Shown one piece after another: positions 6,850-15,144 of a stretch of 44,224 nt of DNA (position 1 is the first letter of the stretch; every line of letters starts with the position of its first letter). The translations under genes were made by a program, and so were the position numbers. The stretch covers positions 1,872 to 46,095 of the forward strand of contig DLRL01000031.1 in assembly GCA_002501085.1 (NCBI GenBank), read 5' to 3'. A model generated the notes under the pieces. The model searched no databases, was not told the origin of the DNA, and saw only the letters and a list, made by a program, of their open reading frames with translations. This DNA comes from Gemmatimonadales bacterium UBA7889 (GTDB lineage: Bacteria; Gemmatimonadota; Gemmatimonadetes; Longimicrobiales; Gaopeijiaceae).

Positions 6850-8055
6850 TCAACTTGCTTCGAGCACGATGGCAGCGCCCTGCCCTCCTCCGATACACGC
6901 GGAACCAAGCCCATACTTCCCACCTCGACGACGCAGCTCATGCAAGAGGTGAATCGTGATCCGGGCACCTGAGGCTGCAAGTGGGTGGGTGAGCGCAATA
7001 GCGCCCCCGTTCACATTTGTTTTTTCAGGATCGAGCCCTAATTCCTTTTCGACTGACTTATACTGAGCTGCAAATGCCTCATTGATCTCTACCAAATCCA
7101 TATCCTCAAGGGATAATCCAGCTTTGTCGAGTGCTAGCCTTGAGGCAGGTGCTGGGCCGATACCCATCACCTGTGGCTCCACACCAACAAAGCCCCACGA
7201 GACGATTCGACCCAAAGGTTCAATACCGTTCGCTTCCGCCCATTCAGCACTCGCAAGGATTGCAGTTGCAGAGCCGTCACCCATGCCGCTCGCATTACCT
7301 GCCGTTACTAACCCGTCATCCTTAAAATACGGCCTTAGAGCAGAGAGACCCTCAACAGTGGTATCAGGACGTATGTGTTCATCAGCTCTGTAGGTCGTCT
7401 CGCCTTTTCTCGTCCTGAGTCCGATACCCGTAACCTCGGTGTCAAAGCGGCCATCATCCCATGCTGTCTTAGCCCTCTGCTGTGAATGAAACGCAACCTC
7501 ATCTACCTCCGACCGCGTCACACCGTATCTTCCTGCTAGTTCCTCAGCAGTCTGTGCCATCGAGAGGCCGCAGTTTGTATCAGTCAGCGCGCCCCAGAGT
7601 AGGTCTTCGAATTGCCCGCTTGCGGGCCCAAGCCTCAGGCCGCCCCAACGAGCACCTCGTACAACATGCGGCGCCTGGCTCATCGACTCAGTTCCGCCTG
7701 TCAGAGCTACGTCGGCCTCACCTAAGATGATCTCCTTGGCCCCCTGCACCACCGCTTCGAATCCTGATCCACACAGGCGATTGATCGTAAGGGCAGGCTT
7801 TTCGTTAGGGATGCCAGACCGAAGGGCAATATGCCGTGCCAAGTAAATGGCATCAGCAGAGGTTTGGAGGGCATTTCCAAAAAATGTGTGATCAACTTGA
7901 TCAGGAGTAATACCAGCTGCTTCAATGGCAGCAGTACTACTGAAAACCCCTAGATCAGTGGCGGACAAATCTTTCAGAGATCCGCCGAATGTGCCAAAGC
8001 CTGTGCGCTTCCCAGCAAGTACGACAACCTCGCGCTCGTAACCCTGTATTGCCAT
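6850..8055 (-). CDS. Acetyl-CoA C-acetyltransferase (thiolase)
   Basis: Thiolases condense two acetyl-CoA or cleave 3-ketoacyl-CoA. The 401-residue protein has the nucleophile Cys95 in INRLCGSGFEAV, the GGTESMSQAPHV loop, the NEAFAAQ motif, His357 in ALTHPLAASGAR and the second active Cys387 in GSACIGGGQGAA. These are all the residues needed for activity, at normal length. The ATG at 8055 is preceded by AGAGG. It is followed by the 3-hydroxyacyl-CoA dehydrogenase gene on the same strand, which supports a role in short-chain acyl-CoA metabolism. Whether it is AtoB, PhaA or FadA-like cannot be told from sequence alone. Confidence 0.95.
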   Translation of the reverse strand: MAIQGYEREVVVLAGKRTGFGTFGGSLKDLSATDLGVFSSTAAIEAAGITPDQVDHTFFGNALQTSADAIYLARHIALRSGIPNEKPALTINRLCGSGFEAVVQGAKEIILGEADVALTGGTESMSQAPHVVRGARWGGLRLGPASGQFEDLLWGALTDTNCGLSMAQTAEELAGRYGVTRSEVDEVAFHSQQRAKTAWDDGRFDTEVTGIGLRTRKGETTYRADEHIRPDTTVEGLSALRPYFKDDGLVTAGNASGMGDGSATAILASAEWAEANGIEPLGRIVSWGFVGVEPQVMGIGPAPASRLALDKAGLSLEDMDLVEINEAFAAQYKSVEKELGLDPEKTNVNGGAIALTHPLAASGARITIHLLHELRRRGGKYGLGSACIGGGQGAAIVLEAS

Positions 8056-8267
8056 GGAGCCTCTTCGGAAAATGGTTTTGCCGTGCTCGTGATCTTCGGA
8101 CTACGAGTTACCCCTCCGGGCTCTCACCGATCCATCAGATTCAGTTACTAAATGTCCCCAGCAAGCAACCCGAAGGCCTTCTAACTATTCAAGGCCGTCA
8201 GCGCTGTTTGATAATCACCTCATCTAGGAATCGAGTCAAAAAGACGAGCATCTCCTTACCTAAAGGT

Positions 8268-9329
8268 CTAGGCAGATTCACTCTCAACGTATGAAGCGAC
8301 CCATCTGCCGACCTCTTCCGTGCTTGATTTACCGCCTACTAAATCCGGAGTGGTGATTCCGTTCTCAATCGAAGCAAGCACACCCTCCTCTATGCGATCC
8401 CCGAGGTGCTCATAACCGAAATACTCCAGCATCAAAGATACACAGCGGATCGCTCCAATCGGGTTGGCTAGACCCTGGCCTGCAATGTCGGGCGCTGAGC
8501 CGTGAACCGGCTCAAAAAGTGCGTACTGACCCGGATGGATATTGGCTGACGGAGCAAGGCCTAACCCTCCTGTGACCACAGCAGCTAGATCGCTGATAAT
8601 ATCCCCAAACAGGTTAGACGTAACGAGCACTTCGTAATGGTCAGGACGGCGGACCAGATCCATGGCCATCGCATCAACGTACATTGAATCCTGAGAGATT
8701 CTTGGGTAAGCCTCTCCTACTTCTTCGAAAACTTTACGCCAGAGGCCACCAACAAAGCGCTGCACATTTGCCTTATCGACTAATGTCACCCGCCCCCGCC
8801 CCCGCAATTTCGCATACTCGAACGCTGCTCGAATGATGCGCTCCACACCTTTCCGGGTATGGAGATCCTTTTCTATGGCAATCTCGTCAGGAGTCCCCGT
8901 CTTGAAGCTCCCGCCCAGGCCAGTGTAGAGCCCTTCAGTATTCTCACGAAATATGTCTATGCGAAATGGTTTCTGAATCCCCGTTAGAGGAGAAAGCCTC
9001 GCAAGTGGCAACACACAGGGACGGAAATTCACGTATAAATCAAGCTTAAAGCGTAACCCAAGGAGAATGGCCTTGATGTGCTCCATGCCTGGCACACGTG
9101 GATCGCCTAATGCACCTAGGAACACAGCGTCATGATCATCAGCTAGTGCCCTGAATTCCTCTTCAGTAATGGCTACTCCATCCCTCAGATAGCGCTCTGC
9201 GCCCAAATCCCAATCCACAAGTTCTAAGTCAAGCGTCTCTGTATCATCCAGGGCAGCAAGCACCCTACGTGCTTCTTTCATTACTTCAACACCAATACCA
9301 TCTCCGGGAATGACAGCGATTCTGGGCAT
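8268..9329 (-). CDS. Isopropylmalate/isocitrate dehydrogenase family protein
   Basis: These enzymes carry out metal-dependent oxidative decarboxylation of a malate-type 2-hydroxyacid with NAD(P). The 353-residue protein begins MPRIAVIPGDGIGVEV. It has RENTEGLYTGLGG in the substrate-specificity loop, a VDKANV segment with the catalytic Lys, the metal-binding segment VTSNLFGDIISDLAA and the nucleotide-loop HGSAPDIAGQGLANP. The RENTEG form resembles homoisocitrate, isocitrate or tartrate-type members more than classical LeuB, so I leave the substrate open. No leuC, leuD or leuA genes adjoin. The ATG at 9329 is chosen because the upstream extension is non-conserved and tryptophan-rich. It lies 67 bases after the lipoprotein gene in a run of minus-strand genes. 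Confidence 0.88.
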   Translation of the reverse strand: MPRIAVIPGDGIGVEVMKEARRVLAALDDTETLDLELVDWDLGAERYLRDGVAITEEEFRALADDHDAVFLGALGDPRVPGMEHIKAILLGLRFKLDLYVNFRPCVLPLARLSPLTGIQKPFRIDIFRENTEGLYTGLGGSFKTGTPDEIAIEKDLHTRKGVERIIRAAFEYAKLRGRGRVTLVDKANVQRFVGGLWRKVFEEVGEAYPRISQDSMYVDAMAMDLVRRPDHYEVLVTSNLFGDIISDLAAVVTGGLGLAPSANIHPGQYALFEPVHGSAPDIAGQGLANPIGAIRCVSLMLEYFGYEHLGDRIEEGVLASIENGITTPDLVGGKSSTEEVGRWVASYVESESA

Positions 9330-9396
9330 CTGACAACTGAGAGAGAAGTATGAAGTTAGGGAGTACGGAGGTAGATCCCTGCGAGTGATCGAGAGA

Positions 9397-9861
9397 TTAA
9401 GGTCCGGCTTCCACCACCACCACCCCACGGCCGGGTGCTCCGTTACCCTCTAACACAAACGGATAACGTCCTGGAGGTCCATCAGCGAAATGAACAACGT
9501 ATCTGCTGTCTTGGCTAATTAATGGAGGTGAAGCCACCTGGTCAGTACGCTCCAAGAAAGTTCGTGCAGCAATACTCAGGCTGTCCAATTCGAAAACGAT
9601 CTCGTGTACTAACCAATCTGCAGTTACAAATTCGACATAGCTTCCTGGCGTTATAACCGTCTCCAAGGGGTCAGCTCTCTCTCTATCTCCACCTCTAATT
9701 ACGACCCGATGTACCTGGTCGCGATCCCCAAGTCCTAACTCCAGGCGAAGAACATCATCCGGATACAATCCCGGATCTCCAGAGCATGATGTAAGGCAGA
9801 CGGCCAATAATACAGTGAGTAAAGCACGGCCAACCGACGCATCCGGTGACAGGTACATCAT
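9397..9861 (-). CDS. Cupredoxin-like lipoprotein
   Basis: A 154-residue exported protein. Residues 11-26 form a hydrophobic signal ending in the lipobox LTSC, so Cys26 is probably lipidated and the protein membrane-anchored. The mature part looks like a plastocyanin-type beta-sandwich: TPGSYVEFVTADWLVHEIVF resembles the strand with the first copper-ligand His, and PGRYPFVLEGNGAPGRGVVVV the last strands. In true blue-copper proteins that last region carries Cys, His and Met ligands; here the Cys is absent, so a type 1 copper site is unlikely. The ATG at 9861 overlaps the stop of the TPR gene by four bases, indicating translational coupling. Function unknown; the fold call is moderate. Confidence 0.72.
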   Translation of the reverse strand: MMYLSPDASVGRALLTVLLAVCLTSCSGDPGLYPDDVLRLELGLGDRDQVHRVVIRGGDRERADPLETVITPGSYVEFVTADWLVHEIVFELDSLSIAARTFLERTDQVASPPLISQDSRYVVHFADGPPGRYPFVLEGNGAPGRGVVVVEAGP

Positions 9862-10967
9862 TCACCCAACTCAATCTGCACAAACCCCGCTTTTGCGGCT
9901 GATCGTAAGAAAGCTTCGGGATCAGAAAAAGGAATTTTGATTCCTTTTTGTTCGAGCCACCTTTCGGCCAGCCTACGCATGAATTCGACAAGGGGTTCAT
10001 GAAGGAATCCTGCTCGCTCTCTCATTTGTTGGACAATCTCCACCCAGCTACCCCGTAGTCGATTGCCATCACTTAATCTGACAATATGGATAACTCGTTC
10101 GGCCGATGACTGAAGAGAGGTGAAGAGTTCAAGCTGGCTTGGGTCAAGGTAGGACCCAAGCTTTTCCGCACCGTGCACTACAGACTGAATTTCAACGAAT
10201 AAATGGTCTATAGAGTCCGGGATATTTTCGATCTGGCTTAACCGCTCCCGCCATGGACTTAGACGAGAATCACCCTCATTAATGTGCCAAAGGGCCCGCT
10301 TTAGTTCGATTAAGCGCCAAACGGCTAAGGCATCCCAATGGTCGCAAGGAGGAACGCCCTCATACTCTCTCAGCGCACCCTCCCAGTCACCCCGATCGTA
10401 AAGAAGGTGAGCAAGATAAATTCTTGCTTCATGTAAATCCGGATCAAGCCTGAGTGCTCGCCGTATCTGACGACCTGCAGCTACCTGGTCACCTAGCTGG
10501 TGCAGTGCATAACCCAATGACGCAGCGGCATCCGCACTATCAGGGCGAGCTGCTGATGCCTGGGCGAAGATGTCCCTGCACTCCGTGTAGAGAGCTTCCC
10601 TATAGAGTGCCTTACCCATTGTAAGCATGAGTTCGGTGTCATGATCATAACCAGCTCTCGCTACTTGCTCGAACAGGGCGAGCGCTTCCTGACGTTCTCC
10701 AAAACGAAGAAGCGTATCCCCCAAACCTACTAGGGCATCCTCATTAGAATCATCTAAGGCTGATGCGCGCTCGAAAGCTCTCCGAGCCCACGCATATTCC
10801 TCCCTAGCAAGCCTTGCGTACCCGAGTCCTACATTCAGGTCTACTGCGTTCGGGTATAGGGAAAGGCCCTCCTTGAGTACCTGGAGTGCTCCATCATAAT
10901 TACCATCACTGTAGAGTTTGTGTGCCTGTTCGTCATATTCCTCCGAACTAAGAAACCGTTCGGGCAT
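9858..10967 (-). CDS. Tetratricopeptide repeat protein
   Basis: The first 230 or so residues are a series of TPR units with the usual G-Y/L-A...P pattern, for example GNYDGALQVLKEGLSLYPNAVDLNVGLGYARLA spread over several repeats. They are followed by a helical C-terminal region with a predicted substrate or partner surface of unknown type (to residue 369). There is no signal peptide, so it is probably cytoplasmic. The ATG at 10967 is preceded by AAGGAGG at eight bases, clearly better than an upstream in-frame Met at 10985. It overlaps the lipoprotein gene by four bases and follows the small zinc-ribbon gene by 45 bases, suggesting one operon. TPR domains mediate protein contacts; the partner is not apparent. 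Confidence 0.9.
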   Translation of the reverse strand: MPERFLSSEEYDEQAHKLYSDGNYDGALQVLKEGLSLYPNAVDLNVGLGYARLAREEYAWARRAFERASALDDSNEDALVGLGDTLLRFGERQEALALFEQVARAGYDHDTELMLTMGKALYREALYTECRDIFAQASAARPDSADAAASLGYALHQLGDQVAAGRQIRRALRLDPDLHEARIYLAHLLYDRGDWEGALREYEGVPPCDHWDALAVWRLIELKRALWHINEGDSRLSPWRERLSQIENIPDSIDHLFVEIQSVVHGAEKLGSYLDPSQLELFTSLQSSAERVIHIVRLSDGNRLRGSWVEIVQQMRERAGFLHEPLVEFMRRLAERWLEQKGIKIPFSDPEAFLRSAAKAGFVQIELGE

Positions 10968-11012
10968 GTAAAGGCCTCCTTGCAACCCACGAACACAGAC
11001 TCGATTAGCACG

Positions 11013-11351
11013 CTAAACCCGCGCGTATGCTACCCCACAGCGACTACAGACGAGGTTTTTTCCGGCCCTGGCGAGTCGAAAATCAGGACCATGCCTCGGG
11101 CAATCGGGGTCCCCACCTTGCTGGAGGATATCCCTAACCTTCTTCCGTTCGGTTCTAGTTGCTTTGGGAATCACTATCTCATACCGAAGGGATGACGCAC
11201 TGCACTCGAATACTCCGACCGCTTTTCCACCCTCCTGTGGTCGGATACCTAGCAGGATAAGAAATCCTCCATTAGGCGACTCCATTCTTTGCCCGGCATA
11301 ATACTCTTTTAGGAGTTGCCTTGCCTTTTCTATCCGTTTCGCTTCAACCAA
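11013..11351 (-). CDS. Unrecognised 112-residue protein with a C-terminal zinc-ribbon-like motif
   Basis: The N-terminal part is basic and helical (AKRIEKARQLLKEYYAGQ), followed by strands, and the C-terminus reads DCPRHGPDFR...LVCSRCGVAYARV. The pairs CPRH and CSRC could bind one zinc ion, a pattern seen in small zinc-ribbon proteins. I do not recognise the family. The start is TTG at 11351 with GGGGAG six bases upstream. It is the first gene of the apparent operon with the TPR protein and the lipoprotein. The role is unknown; nucleic-acid or protein binding would be a guess. Confidence 0.65.
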   Translation of the reverse strand: MVEAKRIEKARQLLKEYYAGQRMESPNGGFLILLGIRPQEGGKAVGVFECSASSLRYEIVIPKATRTERKKVRDILQQGGDPDCPRHGPDFRLARAGKNLVCSRCGVAYARV

Positions 11352-11404
11352 CGCGTACTCCCCTTTCGGATCAATAGTCTATGTCGACTAGGCTCGTAAG
11401 AAAC

Positions 11405-12502
11405 TCACCCACGCTCGAATAAGTATGCAGAATCCTCATGGCGTGAGTCCCCGTTAACACTGACCGCGAACTGAGCTCCTGACCAAATAGCAGCTCCGCC
11501 CCAATCACCGTTCTTATTTACCGCATAATAATTTACGTTGAAATTTGGCCTGCCATTTTCGTCACGCAAACGGTCTTCAACTGTCACATGAACAATCCTG
11601 CGAAGCGCCTCGATGCAGGCGTCTGTAGGATGCATCCCGTTCCTCATCATCTCTACAACAGTATAACTGCCGCATGTCTTGATTACCGCTTCACCACGAC
11701 CCGTGGAGCCGGCTGCGCCGACATCGTTGTCACAGTATTGCCCAGCGCCGATGATTGGAGAATCTCCCACTCGTCCAGGTATCTTATATGAGAGTCCAGA
11801 TGTGGTTGTGACAGATGATAGATCACCGTCTGAGTCCACAATGTCGCAATTGATTGTGCCCTGCGGCCGGTAACCATCATGCGAGTCGAGTAGACCGTCT
11901 CCAAATTCTTCGGGTTCCTGAAAACGTCCGATACGTTCTCCTGAATCTTCAGGCGAAAGGTAGTCGTCTCTGTCGCTCAGTTGGGCTCGCCATTCGATCC
12001 AGCGCTCTCGGGAGGATTCGGTCAATAGGTCCTCAAGTTGATGGCCCATAGATAACGCGAATCGCTGTGCTCCTTCCCCGACCAGTAAGTGGTGATCCGT
12101 ATAGCGCATAACATCGAGTGCGACTAATGACGGCCTCTTAAAACCTTCTAGCGCAGCGACAGCGCCCGCTCCACGCGTTGGACCATGCATGAGAGAGGAG
12201 TCAAGCTGCACCACACCGTGCTCATTTGGCAGCCCTCCATAACCAACTGACGAGTCATTCGGGTCCTCTTCCACCAAGTTGACACCTCTCACCACTGCTT
12301 CAATCGTGCTGGCCCCGTTCGCCAACTCTTCTATAGCACGCGATACAGCGCCAAGCCCATTCCCAGACGCCACACAAACCGGCGTAACACGCCTACTGAT
12401 TATGTTTGGAACCCCTGCCTCTAGCTGCTTTGGGAGCGCTCCGAGAGCAGCCCCGACTCCTGCACCGGCAGAAGTCCGAATGAAATCGCGTCTGGTGCTC
12501 AT
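11405..12502 (-). CDS. Glycosylasparaginase (N4-(beta-N-acetylglucosaminyl)-L-asparaginase), Tat-exported
   Basis: This N-terminal nucleophile hydrolase cleaves the GlcNAc-Asn bond of glycoasparagine after self-processing into two chains. The 365-residue protein starts with a twin-arginine signal (STRRDFIRTSAGAGVGAAL), so it is exported folded. Residues 210-216 (GYRPQGT) lead to Thr216, the expected nucleophile exposed by autocleavage. The following IPGRVGDSPIIGAGQYCDND (241-260) and a conserved TGRGE segment bind substrate. The ATG at 12502 has AGGAGG upstream and a plausible -10 element TATACT at 12540-12545 on the minus strand. It suggests scavenging of glycopeptides or asparagine derivatives, together with the other secreted hydrolases here. 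Family confidence is high; substrate is inferred. Confidence 0.9.
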   Translation of the reverse strand: MSTRRDFIRTSAGAGVGAALGALPKQLEAGVPNIISRRVTPVCVASGNGLGAVSRAIEELANGASTIEAVVRGVNLVEEDPNDSSVGYGGLPNEHGVVQLDSSLMHGPTRGAGAVAALEGFKRPSLVALDVMRYTDHHLLVGEGAQRFALSMGHQLEDLLTESSRERWIEWRAQLSDRDDYLSPEDSGERIGRFQEPEEFGDGLLDSHDGYRPQGTINCDIVDSDGDLSSVTTTSGLSYKIPGRVGDSPIIGAGQYCDNDVGAAGSTGRGEAVIKTCGSYTVVEMMRNGMHPTDACIEALRRIVHVTVEDRLRDENGRPNFNVNYYAVNKNGDWGGAAIWSGAQFAVSVNGDSRHEDSAYLFERG

Positions 12503-12539
12503 GGATCCTCCTGGTGGAACCCTTGAATAAGCGGCCGAA

Positions 12540-12545
12540 AGTATA
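12540..12545 (-). promoter_or_regulatory. Likely -10 element for the glycosylasparaginase gene
   Basis: On the minus strand TATACT (five of six matches to the consensus) lies 38 bases before the ATG at 12502. The matching -35 position is only a weak TAGCGA at 17 bases. The transcript would carry a short leader with an AGGAGG ribosome binding site. Confidence 0.4.
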
Positions 12546-12624
12546 GGCCTGTAGCTCCCTGATCGCTACCTAGATTTCATTCGATTCAAAAAGAAATTCG
12601 CTAACGCAACTTCCCAGCAAGAAA

Positions 12625-12655
12625 AGAGCGGGACAGCCTACTGGCATCCCGCTCT
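12625..12655 (-). terminator. Intrinsic terminator of the 12689-12949 gene
   Basis: AGAGCGGGA (12625-12633) pairs with TCCCGCTCT (12647-12655), with an inner GCC/GGC stem around a TACT loop. On the minus strand the stem is followed by TTTCTTG. Position and orientation fit the end of the small minus-strand gene 34 bases upstream. Confidence 0.82.
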
Positions 12656-12688
12656 CAGTTTATCCTACAAATCAAAAAAGATGACGAG

Positions 12689-12949
12689 TCAAGCCACGCT
12701 TGCGTCATCCAATGTATTGAAGGTACTCTCGCCCTTACGCGAAATAGCAGGTTGACAAAAGCGAGTACCAATCTCGTGGAGACCCGAAAGATCCACTTCA
12801 CTCAAGTCCGGATAGCGCTCCCGTATATAATCAATTGTCTCGTCCATCCATTGCCGCTGTTCACCCTCTACCGCTTTAAGTACACCACAACGGTTAATGT
12901 GACTGAAAAGTTCATCCCTTGCTCTTTCTAGGAGCTTTTCTTTGCCCAA
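12689..12949 (-). CDS. Unrecognised 86-residue helical protein
   Basis: The protein is charged and largely helical (KEKLLERARDELFSHINRC, then EGEQRQWMDETIDYIRERYP), with no signal peptide or membrane segment. I do not recognise a family. The start is TTG at 12949 with GGAGG five bases upstream, and an intrinsic terminator follows, so it is a complete transcription unit of its own. A promoter TTGTCT-18-CATAAG on the minus strand (about 12960-12989) is plausible and lies next to an 18-bp dyad at 12993-13010. It is divergent from the hydantoinase-B gene. Confidence 0.68.
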   Translation of the reverse strand: MGKEKLLERARDELFSHINRCGVLKAVEGEQRQWMDETIDYIRERYPDLSEVDLSGLHEIGTRFCQPAISRKGESTFNTLDDASVA

Positions 12950-12992
12950 ATCTGCCTCCGCTTATGGTTTTTGACACTTGGATCAGACAAGC

Positions 12993-13010
12993 CGACAGAA
13001 GTTTCTGTCG
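12993..13010. promoter_or_regulatory. 18-bp dyad in a divergent promoter region (operator candidate)
   Basis: CGACAGAA and TTCTGTCG are exact inverse complements separated by two bases. It lies between the minus-strand gene at 12949 and the plus-strand gene at 13097, immediately upstream of a TTGTCT -35-like hexamer on the minus strand. The two-base centre suits a dimeric repressor site better than an RNA hairpin. Confidence 0.4.
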
Positions 13011-13096
13011 AACTAAGTTCATGCTTCAGCCAGGTAACTTAACCGAGCCTCAGGTACGCTTGTAGTGGGGCACGGAATGCTTACGGAGCAATCACT

Positions 13097-14710
13097 GTGA
13101 GTGAGTCTAAATCCCCAAAGGCTGTATCCCTGGAAATATTCCGACATTTGTTCACGGCTCTCTGTGAGGAAATGGGGGCGACGCTCAAGCGCGCATCATT
13201 TTCACCCAATATTAAGGAGCGCCGAGACTACTCATGTGCTCTCTTTGATTCCTCGGGAGCAGCAATCTCACTTGGTGACCATATGCCAGTTCACCTCGGA
13301 GCCATGCCGATGAGTGTGGAAGCAGCCCTAGCTGAAATTGGGGAGCTGGCACCGGGAGACGTGGTCTGTCTAAATGATCCATTTAGTGGTGGCACGCACC
13401 TGCCGGATATCACGTTGATATCGGCAGTGCATGAAGAGAGAGGAAAATTGCTTGGTTACGTAGCCTCAAGGGCTCACCACAGTGATGTTGGTGGATCCAC
13501 ACCCGGCTCGATGCCATTAGCTCGAGAGATCTTTGAAGAAGGGATTAGGATTCCACCAGTTCATCTTTATGAAGCCGGACAATTAAACACGAGCCTCTGG
13601 AAAACTTTGTTAGCAAATGTGCGAACTCCAGTGGAAAGGGCTGGCGACCTCGATGCTCAGATTGCGGCGCTCCACACTGGATCTAAAAGACTCTGTGAGA
13701 TCGCTCAGCGAAGGGGGACAGGGGAGACCTTAATAGCAATGGGACAACTCATTGAGTACGCAGACCGCCTGGTCGAGGTGGGTTTGAATATCATGCCTAA
13801 TGGGTGCTATCACGCGGAAGACTGGATTGAGGATGATGGCTTCGGGTCAGGACCAATACCTATCCGGGTCTCGCTCAATATTGAAGGCTCGCGACTGACC
13901 GTAGATTTTGAGGGGACCTCACCACAGGTTCCCGGAGGTGTAAACGCGGTCGCCGCAATCACTTCATCTGCGACTCGCTATGTGGTACGCTGCATTGTTG
14001 AAGCTCTGTTGGGAGAGCCATTACCTGCCGGAGGGGGCTCAATGTCAGCGGTGGAGTTGATCCTTCCGGAATCATCAGTTGTAAATGCTGAACTTCCGGC
14101 TTCCGTCGCAGCAGGCAATGTGGAAACCAGTCAGCGCATCACAGATGTACTCCTACAAGCTTTCGGCTTAGCGCTGCCTGATCACATCCCTGCCATGTCT
14201 CAGGGAACTATGAATAATACTTCGGTCGGTGGCATAGATCCGCGCAATGGTGAAGTTTTCGCCTATTACGAGACTGTGGGAGGAGGAATGGGAGCCGGAC
14301 CCACCGGTCCTGGTCTCTCCGGAGTGCATTGCCATATGTCCAATTCCCTCAACACTCCCGTTGAGGCACTTGAGCACGCCTACCCTTATAGGGTTACACA
14401 CTATGGGATACGCAGAAACTCAGGAGGCTCAGGAATGTACCAGGGCGGAGATGGACTTCGTCGAGACCTAATGCTACTCGTCCCAGCCAGGGTAGTGCTA
14501 CTTAGCGAGCGTCGCACCAGCGGTCCATCAGGAGCCCAGGGCGGGAAAGCGGGAGCACCGGGAGAAAATGTCTTGATCTGTGACGGAGTAGAGAAACACC
14601 TCCCTGGAAAAACCAGCTTTACCATCCAGGCAGGTGATATCATCAGCATTAGATCACCCGGTGGTGGTGGTTGGGGCGCCATTCCAGAAGAATCGGAACA
14701 CGAGAACTAA
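13097..14710 (+). CDS. Hydantoinase B/oxoprolinase family protein
   Basis: HyuB-type proteins form one half of ATP-dependent hydantoinases, 5-oxoprolinases or acetone-carboxylase-like enzymes. The 537-residue protein has the usual elements: the N-terminal FRHLFTALCEEMGATLKRAS helix, ERRDYSCALFD, HMPVHLGAMP, GDVVCLNDPFSGGTHLPDIT, RAHHSDVGGSTPGSMP and a glycine-rich end SPGGGGWG. The length matches the stand-alone B subunit. The start is GTG at 13097. The partner HyuA is not adjacent, which is unusual. The next gene, a DUF6941-like protein, starts five bases after its stop. The substrate cannot be assigned. Confidence 0.93.
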   Translation: MSESKSPKAVSLEIFRHLFTALCEEMGATLKRASFSPNIKERRDYSCALFDSSGAAISLGDHMPVHLGAMPMSVEAALAEIGELAPGDVVCLNDPFSGGTHLPDITLISAVHEERGKLLGYVASRAHHSDVGGSTPGSMPLAREIFEEGIRIPPVHLYEAGQLNTSLWKTLLANVRTPVERAGDLDAQIAALHTGSKRLCEIAQRRGTGETLIAMGQLIEYADRLVEVGLNIMPNGCYHAEDWIEDDGFGSGPIPIRVSLNIEGSRLTVDFEGTSPQVPGGVNAVAAITSSATRYVVRCIVEALLGEPLPAGGGSMSAVELILPESSVVNAELPASVAAGNVETSQRITDVLLQAFGLALPDHIPAMSQGTMNNTSVGGIDPRNGEVFAYYETVGGGMGAGPTGPGLSGVHCHMSNSLNTPVEALEHAYPYRVTHYGIRRNSGGSGMYQGGDGLRRDLMLLVPARVVLLSERRTSGPSGAQGGKAGAPGENVLICDGVEKHLPGKTSFTIQAGDIISIRSPGGGGWGAIPEESEHEN

Positions 14711-14715
14711 TTTCT

Positions 14716-15144
14716 ATGAGCTGTGCACTCCGTTTTTCTGCAGTGTGCGATGACGCTCGCACAAGCCCTGATGGCAAACTCGACTTGCACGGGGTGTACC
14801 ACGATCTGTCTGCGCCAGGCTTCCCAGCGAAGCAGGATCATCTTGTTCTGGTTCTCGTGATTGAATGGGGTCGCAAAGATCATGGTCGATTCCAGTTCAA
14901 GGCTGATCTGGAAGATGCAGAGGGCAATATTTCCCTGACAGTTGAGGGAGAAAGCGAAGTTCGAGCAGTCCCAGAAGACCATCCACCACCACGTAGCCAA
15001 TTAGTCATGCCCATGGATGGCGTCATCTTTCCAAAACCCGGACAATACGTTTTCCAAGTCAAGGTCAAAGGAGAGTTATTTCAAGGACCGGGGATATACC
15101 TGCGTGACATGCCCGAGGAACACGTTGCACAGCCTGAAAAGTGA
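14716..15144 (+). CDS. DUF6941-like protein
   Basis: A 142-residue beta-rich protein. It opens with MSCALRFSAVCDDARTSPDG and continues KLDLHGVYHDLSAPGFPA, the layout of a family of uncharacterised bacterial proteins (DUF6941) whose start is a short strand, the CDDAR motif and a G.Y..L..PGFPA segment. No signal peptide or catalytic motif is visible. The ATG at 14716 lies five bases after the hydantoinase-B stop, so an upstream extension is unlikely. Its stop overlaps the GTG of the next gene (GTGA), which shows coupling to the LPS kinase gene. Function unknown. Confidence 0.72.
   Translation: MSCALRFSAVCDDARTSPDGKLDLHGVYHDLSAPGFPAKQDHLVLVLVIEWGRKDHGRFQFKADLEDAEGNISLTVEGESEVRAVPEDHPPPRSQLVMPMDGVIFPKPGQYVFQVKVKGELFQGPGIYLRDMPEEHVAQPEK

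Noticed and set aside
8175..8196. Hairpin GGCCTT/AAGGCC between the dehydrogenase homologue and the thiolase
   Set aside because: A 6-bp stem with a ten-base loop and no T-run; it is not convincing as terminator or regulator.
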